Source: Acaryochloris sp. IP29b_bin.148 (GTDB lineage Bacteria > Cyanobacteriota > Cyanobacteriia > Thermosynechococcales > Thermosynechococcaceae). Taken from it: 64,000 nt of DNA. How positions within the stretch are numbered: the stretch's first letter is position 1; every line of letters begins with the position of its first letter. The notes below the pieces were generated by a model. It was given only the letters and a program-made list of their open reading frames with translations. It made no database searches and was not told where the DNA came from. The stretch covers positions 1 to 64,000 of the forward strand of contig NZ_JANQOY010000239.1 in NCBI RefSeq assembly GCF_028285565.1, given 5' to 3'. Below are positions 9,697 through 18,136 of the stretch, in pieces. The position numbers and the translations under genes are program-made.

Positions 9697-10284
9697 ATGA
9701 CTTTCCAGATTTATTCAAACTTGTTACCCCAGTGGGCGCCGCTTGCTGGATTCTTTTTACCGATAGATGGTCTATTTTCCACCCAAGGCGTCATGGTTAT
9801 GCTCTTGGTTGCCTATGCTGGCGCTATGTGGATGTTTCTTTCTAGTGCCCCCAAGGTCTATACCTTGATGGTGTCAGACCTGGAAATTGCCCGCCAGTTC
9901 TTTGAAGGAGAGCTACAGCTCCGAGCGGCAGAGGTGCCGCTTCATTACTATTACAACTATGAGCAAACGTTAGGTTTATCAGGAATTGATCCGCTGTATA
10001 TGTCTACTGACTTTGGTCGGCCCGCTATGCAACAATTTGGTGGCACCGATGGATTTTGGTACCAACTTAAGAAAAATGTCCAGCTTCACGTCATTGGCGG
10101 AGCCAGCATCGGTGATAAGAATCGTCAGCGTCATGTCTGTTTTGATCATGACTGCCTAGAGCAAATTTTAATGAAAGTGCAAACTCGCTATGTGAAATAT
10201 AAGATTCGGCGAGAAAAACCACTAAACTTTCTAGTGAAGACCTACGAAGGTTCTGTGATCGAATTTGCTGAAGTTTCCAATTAG
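9697..10284 (+). CDS. Conserved protein with N-terminal hydrophobic segment and VOC/glyoxalase-like part
   Basis: This is a protein of 195 residues. Hydrophobic stretches lie near the N-terminus (around 30-48, VMVMLLVAYAGAMWMFLSS). A stretch like the first module of vicinal-oxygen-chelate proteins follows: KVYTLMVSDLEIARQFFEGE, then the aromatic HYYYNYEQTLG. The C-terminus is basic and beta-rich. I recognise it only as a conserved cyanobacterial protein; the glyoxalase similarity is weak and the metal-binding residues are not clear. It lies 9 bp before menB on the same strand, so the two are probably co-transcribed. That raises, without proving, a link to quinone metabolism. Confidence 0.6.
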   Translation: MTFQIYSNLLPQWAPLAGFFLPIDGLFSTQGVMVMLLVAYAGAMWMFLSSAPKVYTLMVSDLEIARQFFEGELQLRAAEVPLHYYYNYEQTLGLSGIDPLYMSTDFGRPAMQQFGGTDGFWYQLKKNVQLHVIGGASIGDKNRQRHVCFDHDCLEQILMKVQTRYVKYKIRREKPLNFLVKTYEGSVIEFAEVSN

Positions 10285-10293
10285 GCGTAAGTC

Positions 10294-11127
10294 ATGTCTT
10301 TTCCCTGGCAATCCGTTAAGTCGTACACAGATATCCTGTATCACAAAGCAGATGGTATTGCCAAGATCACGATTAACCGCCCCCATAAGCGCAATGCATT
10401 TCGCCCGCAAACTGTTTTTGAGCTTTATGATGCCTTTATTGATGCCCGAGAAGATCCTAGCCTAGGTGTCATTCTGCTAACAGGCGCTGGCCCTCATACG
10501 GATGGCAAATACGCTTTCTGTTCGGGCGGGGATCAAAGTATTCGAGGGGACGCAGGCTATGTGGGGAATGATGGTGTGCCTCGCCTCAATGTCCTAGATT
10601 TACAGCGGTTAATCCGATCCATTCCCAAGGTTGTGATTGCCTTAGTCGCAGGGTATGCCATTGGAGGAGGACATGTTTTGCACTTGATCTGTGACTTAAC
10701 GATTGCCGCCGATAATGCAGTCTTTGGGCAGACCGGTCCAAAAGTGGGAAGTTTTGATGGTGGTTTTGGCGCTAGTTACCTTGCTCGTGTGGTAGGCCAA
10801 AAAAAGGCCAGAGAAATATGGTTTCTATGCCGACAATATGATGCCCAAGCGGCTTTATCGATGGGGTTAGTGAATACTGTCATACCGATTGCTGAGTTAG
10901 AGGCTGAAGGCATTCGCTGGGCTCAAGAAATCTTACAGAAAAGCCCTCTGGCGATTCGTTGTCTTAAAGCAGCCTTCAATGCTGATTGTGATGGTCAGGC
11001 TGGTTTACAGGAGCTAGCGGGGAATGCCACCCTGTTGTTCTATATGAACCAGGAAAGTGCTGAAGGTAAAAACGCATTTCTGGAAAAACGTGATCCAGAC
11101 TTTCGACAATTTCCGTGGCGACCGTAA
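10294..11127 (+). CDS. menB: 1,4-dihydroxy-2-naphthoyl-CoA synthase (MenB)
   Basis: Crotonase-superfamily enzyme of 277 residues. It closes the second ring of the naphthoquinone by Dieckmann-type cyclisation of o-succinylbenzoyl-CoA, a step of phylloquinone synthesis for photosystem I. Diagnostic segments are [48 protein letters not shown], and [20 protein letters not shown] with the Gly typical of bicarbonate-dependent MenB. The C-terminus is [14 protein letters not shown]. Length and motifs are those of a full enzyme. It is second in a short operon and is followed by a very strong inverted repeat. Confidence 0.96.
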   Translation: MSFPWQSVKSYTDILYHKADGIAKITINRPHKRNAFRPQTVFELYDAFIDAREDPSLGVILLTGAGPHTDGKYAFCSGGDQSIRGDAGYVGNDGVPRLNVLDLQRLIRSIPKVVIALVAGYAIGGGHVLHLICDLTIAADNAVFGQTGPKVGSFDGGFGASYLARVVGQKKAREIWFLCRQYDAQAALSMGLVNTVIPIAELEAEGIRWAQEILQKSPLAIRCLKAAFNADCDGQAGLQELAGNATLLFYMNQESAEGKNAFLEKRDPDFRQFPWRP

Positions 11128-11163
11128 ACAATGCGTCTGCATAAGTGGGTCGATCGCCAAGAT

Positions 11164-11201
11164 CAGAAACAGGGGGCAAGCATACTTGCCCCCTGTTTCT
11201 G
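11164..11201. terminator. Perfect 17-bp inverted repeat after menB (bidirectional terminator-like)
   Basis: cagaaacagggggcaag (11164-11180) pairs without mismatch with its complement at 11185-11201 around a four-base loop (cata). It begins 37 bases after the menB stop and lies between menB and the convergent small gene at 11.3-11.5 kb. The long stem ends in A/T-rich sequence but there is no strict T-run next to it. A factor-independent or bidirectional terminator is the simplest reading. Confidence 0.75.
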
Positions 11202-11284
11202 AATTACAAATTATTAAAAAGTTGACTGTGAAAGGTTGAATTAAACGCTGATTTCTCAAATATGGGAAATGTAGATGGCTACAC

Positions 11285-11533
11285 TTATCGGGATTTGGCT
11301 AGAACTCGATGGCTAGGAGCGGTCTCAATACTGTATGACCCTAAAGTACGGTTTTGATGGCTAATCGAGAGCACCTCGATTGCAGAAGAGAAACTTGGGA
11401 TCATTAAAGAACAAGCTTTCCACTCCCCACGAACTGGAGCCCCAAGCCGTTGACACTGGCCGCCACGTCTACCTTCAGGTAAGTAATGCTGACAGTAGCG
11501 GCAAGCGAAGGTGGGAGAACTCAAAGTATTCAT
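11285..11533 (-). CDS. Small cysteine-containing conserved cyanobacterial protein
   Basis: Protein of 82 residues. Its N-terminal half holds four cysteines in a compact block (CRYCQHYLPEGRRGGQCQRLG, then GEWKACSLMIPSF), which looks like a small metal-binding knuckle. The C-terminal half is Ser-rich and probably disordered. I recognise the CxxCxxY..EGRxGGxCxxL...V.xxWxAC pattern as a conserved cyanobacterial protein of unknown function. No signal peptide or membrane helix is seen. It is convergent with menB and shares the inverted repeat between them. Confidence 0.72.
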   Translation of the reverse strand: MNTLSSPTFACRYCQHYLPEGRRGGQCQRLGAPVRGEWKACSLMIPSFSSAIEVLSISHQNRTLGSYSIETAPSHRVLAKSR

Positions 11534-12025
11534 AGAGTGAGTTGAAAATTAGTAGTTTTAACGGACAGAATCGCTTCGTAATATTTGTTAATAATTCAGA
11601 AGCATTTTCCTTAACTTAATTAAGGATTTTGGGATGAGGTATTGGCCCTCTTTATATTAAGTTTCCTGGATCGCGGATTTGGCTCATTCAATTGCTGATA
11701 AAACCTTTAATAGCAAGCCCTTAGGTGATCCCCAAGCCTTAATACTGCATTCATGTTTTCTTTATGTTTGCCACAGAGATTCCTATAAAAAATTTCAAAA
11801 CCAATACCAAACTGGGGGTTCGTCACATAGGGTACCCATTTTTCACAAAAAACTATTAGGGCTTTGAAGGGAAGAGTTAGAAATAATACTGAGTCTAAAT
11901 ACTTATTGGGTGACAGTATAAAAAAATGTCGTCTCCTTAACTTCATTCTGATAGAGATTCACAAAACTTATAGTCAAATTGGCTACTAATTCTCACTAGA
12001 GGACGACAAACATAAGCTCAGATAT
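11534..12025. other. Non-coding stretch between the small cysteine protein and xthA
   Basis: About 490 bp, AT-rich. Short open frames on both strands (such as 11679-11867 plus and 11707-11946 minus) overlap each other and have no coding character. I see no repeat, tRNA or clear terminator. It must contain promoters for the two divergent genes. Confidence 0.45.
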
Positions 12026-12061
12026 TTGTTAAAAATTTGGATGGAGAAGCGAAAGAACGTC

Positions 12062-12874
12062 GTGTTAAAAATTGCGAGCTGGAATGTAAATTCAATTCGA
12101 ACACGCTTGGACCAGGTCTTGGACTGGTTGTATTTACAATCGGTTGATGTTCTGTGCTTACAAGAGACTAAGGTGATTGACGATGATTTTCCCCGAGCCC
12201 AGTTTATTGATGAGGGGTATCAGGTCTATGTTTCAGGGCAAAAAGCCTATAACGGTGTGGCCTTGATTAGCCGCACCCCTTTAACGGATGTGAGCACAGG
12301 CTTCACTCCTTTACTCGGAGATCATGATTCAACTCAGGTGTTTGACCAGCAGAAACGTCTGATCACAGGGATCGTATCGCCAGGTATTCGTATTTTGAAT
12401 CTGTATGTCCCCAATGGCTCAGCAGTTGAGAGTGAGAAATATACTTACAAGCTAGAATGGCTGGCGCTGCTGCATGACTATATTCAAGCGCTGTTGTCTC
12501 TTGGCCCACCGCATCTGTTAATCTGCGGCGATTTTAATATTGCTCTCGAAGACCATGATATCCATGATCCCTGCCATCGGGAGACTCATATTATGGCCAC
12601 TGATCGAGAACGACACGCCCTACAGGCAGTGTTGGCGCTAGGGTTGCAGGATGCATTCCGTAAGTTCAATTCAGAGGCAGGACAGTTCAGTTGGTGGAAT
12701 TATCGAGCAGCCTCTTTTCAACGAAATTTAGGTTGGCGGATCGATCATCACTACCTAACGTCAGCGCTTTACCAGCAGGCAGCCGCCTGCACGATTGATA
12801 CTGCACCGCGTCGATTGCCTAAACCCAGCGATCATGCGCCAGTCACCGTGGAGATTGATGTGCAGCATCTCTAA
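12062..12874 (+). CDS. xthA: Exodeoxyribonuclease III (EEP superfamily)
   Basis: DNA repair nuclease, AP endonuclease and 3'-5' exonuclease. Motifs are IASWNVNSIRTRLDQVLDWL, DVLCLQETKV, NLYVPNGS, GDFNIALEDHDIHDP, and RIDHHYLT followed by SDHAPV, which carry the metal and catalytic residues. The GTG at 12062 places the catalytic domain at residue 2, as in the family, and gives 270 residues. In-frame ATGs at 12026 and 12041 give longer versions and cannot be ruled out, since no strong RBS decides. The gene is convergent with the histidine kinase gene, only 33 bp away. Confidence 0.93.
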   Translation: MLKIASWNVNSIRTRLDQVLDWLYLQSVDVLCLQETKVIDDDFPRAQFIDEGYQVYVSGQKAYNGVALISRTPLTDVSTGFTPLLGDHDSTQVFDQQKRLITGIVSPGIRILNLYVPNGSAVESEKYTYKLEWLALLHDYIQALLSLGPPHLLICGDFNIALEDHDIHDPCHRETHIMATDRERHALQAVLALGLQDAFRKFNSEAGQFSWWNYRAASFQRNLGWRIDHHYLTSALYQQAAACTIDTAPRRLPKPSDHAPVTVEIDVQHL

Positions 12875-12907
12875 TGTCTTTGGGAAAGTACAGACTGAGT
12901 TTGATGA

Positions 12908-14263
12908 CTAGGGACAAGGAAGTTGGACCCGTAACCAGGCCCCTCCAGTTTGCGGGTGATTGCGAGCTTGAATGGAGCCTTGATGAGCCAGGATAATTTG
13001 CTGTGCGATCGCAAGTCCTAAACCACTACCACCCAGAGCGGGAAGCGCCGAGGATGCTCCATGGTCTAACTCAGACAGCAATAAGGACGCTGGTGCAGGA
13101 TCTAAGGCGGTATGCGGGTTAATATCAACGGCTTCAGTACGAGGGGTATGACCTCGCACCCGAGAGGGATCAGATCGATAGAAGCGTTTAAATATATGGG
13201 GGAGGGCTTCTGCAGGGAAGCCTGAACCCGTGTCAATGATGTCAATACAGAGCCATTGATCAACGTCGGCAGCGGATTGAGCCACCTCCACTTGAACGAT
13301 AATCGGCTGATCCACTGGACTATATTTAATGGCATTGTCCAATAGGTTTAAAAAGACACGATAGAGACGATTTTTATCGACGTCTAAGGTGAACTCTTCC
13401 AATCCTTGATAGAAGAGGGATAGATTTCGCTGTTGAGCCAGAGGTTCTAAGTTGAGCCAAGCTTTATGGATTAGGCTGGGAACGTTCACCGCTTGTCGCT
13501 TCAGCGTTTGAGCTTGATGAAAGGTGATCCGGCTCAGTTCCAGAAGATCCTTCACTAAATCACTTAAACGAATGACCTCTTGCAGCAGGCGTTCAATTCG
13601 AGTCTGATGCTGTCCACTCATCTGATGTTCCAGGGTTTCCACCATCAACCGAATTGACGTCAAGGGAGTTTTCAGTTCGTGAGCTACATCTGAAGTCCAG
13701 CGATCGCGATCCTCTGCTAAATTTTTTGCTTCGGTCCGATCTTCAATAAATATACCTACATGCCCCTTAGGTAGAGGAATACCATAAGCTCTTAAGGGTT
13801 TTCCTTGAGACCAGTCAGACAGGTGCATCGTCCAATCAATTTTTTGTCCCTGCTGACCGGTGCGGACTTGATTGATCAGCTGATCCAGCTCTATTGATCG
13901 CACAACTTCTAGGAGCAAGCGATTGGGCAGGGCTTCCCAGGACTGAAAACGAAGCTTGAGGAGATTGCAGGCCTGTTGGTTGATCCAATATAAATTGTCA
14001 GCATCATTGACTTGCAAGTAACCTATGGGCGATCGATAGAGAATATCTTGCCAACCTAGACGTTCTTGCTCATGGTGCTGCAGCTCCTCCTGCAACTGGT
14101 GGGTCAATTGCGTTAAGCGGCTGAGAGGAGACAGAGTTGATTGATAGTAATCTCTGGGTAATGTGCGAATAATCTGTTCTAAGCGATAGTTAAATTGGCG
14201 AGCAGACCACGCTAATAGTCCCAGACCAATGCCTAACCCTGCTAGGAACCCTACCAATTCCAC
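12908..14263 (-). CDS. sphS: Sensor histidine kinase, SphS/PhoR-like
   Basis: Kinase of 451 residues with one N-terminal hydrophobic helix (LAGLGIGLGLLAWSAR), a PAS-like domain (ILYRSPIGYLQVNDADNLYW) and a HisKA helix with phospho-acceptor His195 (DVAHELKTPLTSIR). The ATPase domain has N-box NLLDNAIKYS, G1 DTGSGFP and G2 GGSGLGLAIAQQII. Between the G1 and G2 boxes a Pro/Ala-rich insert (around residues 375-410) is longer than usual. The layout matches SphS, the cyanobacterial phosphate sensor, which lacks a periplasmic sensor domain. The response regulator gene lies 33 bp upstream in the same operon. The phosphate role is inferred from family resemblance and from the Pho-box-like repeats before the operon. 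Confidence 0.82.
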   Translation of the reverse strand: MELVGFLAGLGIGLGLLAWSARQFNYRLEQIIRTLPRDYYQSTLSPLSRLTQLTHQLQEELQHHEQERLGWQDILYRSPIGYLQVNDADNLYWINQQACNLLKLRFQSWEALPNRLLLEVVRSIELDQLINQVRTGQQGQKIDWTMHLSDWSQGKPLRAYGIPLPKGHVGIFIEDRTEAKNLAEDRDRWTSDVAHELKTPLTSIRLMVETLEHQMSGQHQTRIERLLQEVIRLSDLVKDLLELSRITFHQAQTLKRQAVNVPSLIHKAWLNLEPLAQQRNLSLFYQGLEEFTLDVDKNRLYRVFLNLLDNAIKYSPVDQPIIVQVEVAQSAADVDQWLCIDIIDTGSGFPAEALPHIFKRFYRSDPSRVRGHTPRTEAVDINPHTALDPAPASLLLSELDHGASSALPALGGSGLGLAIAQQIILAHQGSIQARNHPQTGGAWLRVQLPCP

Positions 14264-14296
14264 ACCACTCTCCAGTGATTAAGCCCGCAACCGTCC

Positions 14297-15055
14297 TTAG
14301 CCAAATCGATATCCAAATCCCCTGATAGTAACCAAGTAATCAGGATTACTGGGATCAAGCTCTATTTTCTCTCGGAGCCAGCGAATATGAACATCAACCG
14401 TCTTACTATCCCCAATATAATCAGGCCCCCAGATCTTTTCGAGGATTTGCTCTCTGGGCCAAACCCGACGAGGATAGCTCATAAACAATTCCAAAATCCT
14501 GAACTCCTTCGGCGAAAGACTCACCTCTTCATTCCGAACCGTAACTCGGCATTCCTCTGGATTCAAACTAATACCACGACAGGTAAGTAAAGCGCCTTGA
14601 GGATCAGTACTGTTCAATCGCTGCCGCCGAAGCAGCGCTCGGCACCGAGCCACTAATTCCCGCATGCCGAAGGGCTTCGTTAAATAGTCATCGGCCCCCA
14701 CTTCTAGACCCACAACGCGATCCGCTTCCGTGTCTCTAGCACTCAGCATTAAAACCGGAACGGTCGCTCCCTCTCTCCGGATAAAACGGCAGAGATCGAT
14801 GCCGTTAATACCGGGAAGCATGATATCTAAAATGATCAGATCGAGCGAAGATGCCTGTTGCGATCGCGATTTAAACAGCTGAATAACATCCAAAGCCGTT
14901 TGGCCATCCGCCGCCGTAATCACCCGGTATCCTTCGCTTTGCAGTGCAGGTGCAATGGTCTCTCGAATATTTTCCTCGTCTTCTACTAATAGAATCTGCC
15001 CCACTGTGGTTGGCAGTTGCTCAAAGGAGCGAGTATTCGAATCAGTAGATAGCAT
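14297..15055 (-). CDS. sphR: OmpR/PhoB-family response regulator, SphR-like
   Basis: Regulator of 252 residues. The receiver has the acidic pocket VEDEEN, phospho-acceptor Asp77 in LDIMLPG, and the TKPFG lysine. The C-terminal winged helix is of the PhoB type (LSPKEFRILELFMSYP, then GDSKTVDVHIRWLREKIE). It is the first gene of a two-gene operon with the SphS-like kinase. The assignment to SphR (phosphate-starvation response) rests on overall similarity to PhoB and on the kinase partner; another cyanobacterial PhoB-like regulator cannot be excluded. A cluster of TTTAACC-type repeats lies about 75-113 bp upstream of the start. Confidence 0.8.
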   Translation of the reverse strand: MLSTDSNTRSFEQLPTTVGQILLVEDEENIRETIAPALQSEGYRVITAADGQTALDVIQLFKSRSQQASSLDLIILDIMLPGINGIDLCRFIRREGATVPVLMLSARDTEADRVVGLEVGADDYLTKPFGMRELVARCRALLRRQRLNSTDPQGALLTCRGISLNPEECRVTVRNEEVSLSPKEFRILELFMSYPRRVWPREQILEKIWGPDYIGDSKTVDVHIRWLREKIELDPSNPDYLVTIRGFGYRFG

Positions 15056-15129
15056 ACGGATATAGTGCTGAAACGGTGACAGGCCGATTCTAACACTGAA
15101 TACTCTTGGATCTCTTGACTAGACTGGTC

Positions 15130-15168
15130 TTTAACCGAAGCATAACCTGGTTAACGTTCAGTTTAGCC
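15130..15168. promoter_or_regulatory. Pho-box-like repeat cluster upstream of sphR
   Basis: Read on the plus strand there are four related octamers: tttaaccg (15130), cataacct (15141), gttaacgt (15150) and gtttagcc (15161). Starts within each pair are 11 bp apart, the spacing of cyanobacterial Pho boxes (PyTTAAPyPyT/A with 3-bp spacers). The match is imperfect and the sites read opposite to the downstream gene. The call is a candidate only. Confidence 0.35.
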
Positions 15169-15174
15169 GAAACA

Positions 15175-16185
15175 TTAGTGGGCGAGGCTTGATTTTGAGG
15201 CTCCTTTACTAATGGTTGCCAGGTACAGTCCCATTAAGACCACAAAAAAGGCAATCCAATTGAGTAAATTAAGCTGTTCTGAAAAGATTTTCCAAGCCAG
15301 AATAGCAGTGATCAAAGGCTCCAACAACATAAACACAGAAACAAATCCCGACGTAAATTGCTTCAAACAGTAAGCCAATAATCCTTGCCCCAACCCTTGA
15401 CTAATCACACCCAACGCAATCACCGCTAACCAAACGGTCGTGGATGTGGGAAAAAGCTGATTGCCGCCCAACAAAACAATGGGTAACGTTAACAACCCGG
15501 TGACCATACAAGAGGCCAACATAATCGTAGAGGTAGAGAATTTTACCCTTAGCCGCTCAATGACTAGAAAATTAGCAGCATAAAACACCGCAGAGAGTAA
15601 AGCAGCTCCGTCTCCCACCAGGCTGCTGGTTCCGACCTGGAAATCCCCAATACCAATCGCTAATACGCCCGTTAAGGCTAATCCCATCCCCATCAAGAAT
15701 TGGCGGTTAAACCGATGGCCTAAAAATAACCATCCCCCCAACGTGGCAAATAAGGGAGTCATATTATGCAGCAGATTGGAATTGGCCACGCTTGTCTGGG
15801 TTAACGACCACGCCCATGAGCCTGCTCGACCATAGATTAAAATTCCCAAACACAAAAACCACAATAAATCACGTCCCTGCAACGGTGGAGAGGGACGGGT
15901 TGGTTCTAGAGATGGTTGACGAAATTGATGAAAACCGCTCCACATCCCCAAGGCTAGAGACGCAATCCAAAATCGATTAAAGATGGTGGCGCTAGCACTC
16001 AGCTCTTGTTCACTCAGGCGTGTAAAAATTGCTGAAAATGACAAAATGCCAACGGCAGCAATCAGGGCCACGAAGGGAACAACAGGTGCAGAAGGCGAAA
16101 CAGCAGTGTCGTCAACAGGCGTTACCGTTGGTTGCTGCAACTGGCCAAGAGACTGCTGGGGCCGCTCTGGGGCTTTGGTAATCAT
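15175..16185 (-). CDS. EamA/DMT-family transporter
   Basis: Protein of 336 residues with a Pro-rich N-terminal tail and then about ten transmembrane helices in two EamA halves. The first half begins VPFVALIAAVGILSFSAIFTRLSEQ and the second LVGDGAALLSAVFYAANFLVIE. Families of this type export or import small metabolites such as amino acids or nucleobases; the substrate cannot be read from sequence. The conserved NLLHNMTPLFATLGGWLFLG segment is typical of the drug/metabolite transporter fold. It lies upstream of and in the same direction as sphR/sphS, with about 120 bp between, so it may be separate from that operon. Another EamA gene occurs at 48-49 kb. Confidence 0.85.
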   Translation of the reverse strand: MITKAPERPQQSLGQLQQPTVTPVDDTAVSPSAPVVPFVALIAAVGILSFSAIFTRLSEQELSASATIFNRFWIASLALGMWSGFHQFRQPSLEPTRPSPPLQGRDLLWFLCLGILIYGRAGSWAWSLTQTSVANSNLLHNMTPLFATLGGWLFLGHRFNRQFLMGMGLALTGVLAIGIGDFQVGTSSLVGDGAALLSAVFYAANFLVIERLRVKFSTSTIMLASCMVTGLLTLPIVLLGGNQLFPTSTTVWLAVIALGVISQGLGQGLLAYCLKQFTSGFVSVFMLLEPLITAILAWKIFSEQLNLLNWIAFFVVLMGLYLATISKGASKSSLAH

Positions 16186-16311
16186 GGAAATTCAAGATTA
16201 AGAAGTGAGCTACCGAGGGCGGACCAAATGATCCCCCACAATATTATGTAATGTTACGAGATTGATGGGTTAAATAAATATTACGCAATGTATCGTCACA
16301 TTTTGCCAATA

Positions 16312-17703
16312 TTAATCGACGCATCTCCTCAAAAAAGCCACACATTCGATATGGGATGTTTGGGGAAAGAAATCCACAGGTTGAACCCGATCAATCGCAT
16401 AGCTGGATTGACAAAGGGGCTTCAAATCTCGCGCTAATGTTGCTGAATGGCAACTGACATACACCATTTGTCGGGGATTCAGAGTCAATAACTGCTCAAT
16501 CACATCCATATGGCAACCCTTGCGAGGGGGGTCTAACAGAACCACATCAGGTTTGAAGGGAATGGCTTTCAGGCAATCTTTGGCTGCGCCCACTGTAAAT
16601 GTGGCATTGGTAATCTGATTAAGAGCAGCATTAGCCTGCGCTTGCTCAATCGCTGCGGCTTGCATCTCAATTCCCACCATCTCTCTCACTCGCTGCGCTA
16701 GGGGCAGGGTTAAGGTACCAATCCCACAGTACACATCCACCACCTGTTCGTTTCCCCCTAATTGCAAATGGTCGAGGATCGTGTTCAGCAACACTTCGGC
16801 TTGTTCGGTGTGGACTTGAAAAAAGGTATCGGGACGAAGTTGAAAGGTCAAACCTGCAAACATCTCATGTAGATAGTGGCGGCCTGCCAGACAGACAGTC
16901 TCTGCCCCAAAGATACGGTTGGTTTGATGGGGGTTGAAGTTCAAACAAATCCCCACGAGTTGGGAATAGCGCTCTAACCATTCCTGCGCTTGAGTGTCTA
17001 GCTCTAAAGATAAAGGTTGATTCTGATCTGCATTGACAATCAAGGTCATCAATATTTCTCCCGTGCGACGGCCAATGCGTAAGGAAAGGTGACGGATCAG
17101 GCCCTGATGTTTGTGTTCGTCATAGATAGGCCAGCCTCGTTTTTGGAGATCTTCTTTGACTTCTGCTAAGAACCTATCAAAGTGAGGATCCTGGACTGGG
17201 CATTGATTAAGGTTGATGAGCTTATGGCTACCTTGACGATAGTAGCCAGCCTGTACTCGTTGAGAGTTGGGGTTAAAAGCAAGGGGATAAGTGACTTTGT
17301 TGCGGTAGGCAAAGGGAAAAGCCGCTGCTAGTACTGGCTCCACGATAGGAGACTGAAATTGGCCAATTCTTTCCAATGCCTGAATCACCTGATTCTGCTT
17401 GGCTATCAGCTGATGGGCATACTCTACGGCTTGCCACTGACATCCGCCACATTTGTCAGCCACGATACATTGGGGCCTAATCCGATGGGGAGAAGCATGA
17501 ATGATTTTGTGGAGCTGGCCATAGGCATACCTTGGTTTAACTCGGATCAGCCGAGCCGTAATTTGATCGCCTGGAACCGTGTTGGGGACAAAAATAACGC
17601 GCTGCTGTTCTCCCCATCGACCTACGCCATCTCCGTTGGGGCTAAGGTCAGTGATTTCCAACTCCAGCAAGTTGCCTTGCTTCCAGGTAGACTGTGCTTC
17701 CAT
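16312..17703 (-). CDS. rlmD: 23S rRNA (uracil-5-)-methyltransferase RlmD/RumA-type
   Basis: SAM-dependent RNA m5U methyltransferase of 463 residues. An N-terminal TRAM domain (LLELEITDLSPNGDGVGRW) is followed by the iron-sulfur cysteines (QCIVADKCGGCQWQ and NQCPVQD). The Rossmann domain has DVYCGIGTLTLPLA, LDPPRKGC and YVSCHSATLARDL, which holds the catalytic Cys. All features needed for activity are present. It modifies U1939 (E. coli numbering) of 23S rRNA or a related site; cyanobacterial members may have other uridine targets. The start MEAQSTWKQGNLLELEI fits the family. It stands alone, divergent from the porin genes. Confidence 0.93.
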   Translation of the reverse strand: MEAQSTWKQGNLLELEITDLSPNGDGVGRWGEQQRVIFVPNTVPGDQITARLIRVKPRYAYGQLHKIIHASPHRIRPQCIVADKCGGCQWQAVEYAHQLIAKQNQVIQALERIGQFQSPIVEPVLAAAFPFAYRNKVTYPLAFNPNSQRVQAGYYRQGSHKLINLNQCPVQDPHFDRFLAEVKEDLQKRGWPIYDEHKHQGLIRHLSLRIGRRTGEILMTLIVNADQNQPLSLELDTQAQEWLERYSQLVGICLNFNPHQTNRIFGAETVCLAGRHYLHEMFAGLTFQLRPDTFFQVHTEQAEVLLNTILDHLQLGGNEQVVDVYCGIGTLTLPLAQRVREMVGIEMQAAAIEQAQANAALNQITNATFTVGAAKDCLKAIPFKPDVVLLDPPRKGCHMDVIEQLLTLNPRQMVYVSCHSATLARDLKPLCQSSYAIDRVQPVDFFPQTSHIECVAFLRRCVD

Positions 17704-18136
17704 GGTTTGTAATGTGGCAGCTTACTCATCTTAAGCTGAGTGTTGCGACTGGAGCAGTCTTGAAACGATGGATACTGAAATTGCAATTGCGTTATACAGC
17801 TAAACATTTCGAATAGTGCATGGACTTATGTAAATAAAGCTAACTCTTGTTGAACCTCATTATCAATCTAGTTAAAGACTAAAACGAGTGAGTTCCTCAG
17901 ACTCAAAACCAAGCTCAATCGTCTCGCTACAATAGCTCGTGCTAAACGTATATCTCAAGCTTCTTGATAGCCCTGCTATTTTTTGTTTGCACAAAAAATC
18001 AATTAAGAACTAATATCTTCTTAATCTTGTCTTGATTTAGTCCCAATTAGTCAAGTTATGACTCAAAAATTCTAATCTTCTTAAAAACCAAGAAGATGGA
18101 CTAAATCAGGTCTTTATGTGTGAGGAGTTAACTTCA
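17704..18136. other. Intergenic region and structured leader before the first porin
   Basis: About 430 bp without a gene between rlmD and the porin. The first 300 bp hold nothing I recognise. The last 130 bp hold the nested inverted repeats described at 18015-18110, and the region ends in GAGGAG (18122-18127) nine bases before the porin ATG. Confidence 0.5.
18015..18110 (+). promoter_or_regulatory. Nested, partly competing inverted repeats in the porin 5' leader
   Basis: aagaagat at 18090-18097 can pair with atcttctt at 18075-18082 (7-base loop) or with a second identical copy at 18015-18022. Directly after it, ggactaaatcagg (18098-18110) can pair with cttgatttagtcc (18031-18043; one G-U pair). 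The structure ends 12 bases before the Shine-Dalgarno sequence. Two exclusive partners for one arm is the layout of a switching leader, but no known riboswitch family is recognised. Confidence 0.45.

Noticed and set aside
9697-10284. Firm call as a glyoxalase enzyme
   Set aside because: Only the first strand-helix looks VOC-like and no metal ligands can be assigned; kept as a conserved protein.
11679-11946. Short opposing ORFs before xthA
   Set aside because: They overlap on opposite strands, lack RBS and coding composition, and show no family feature.
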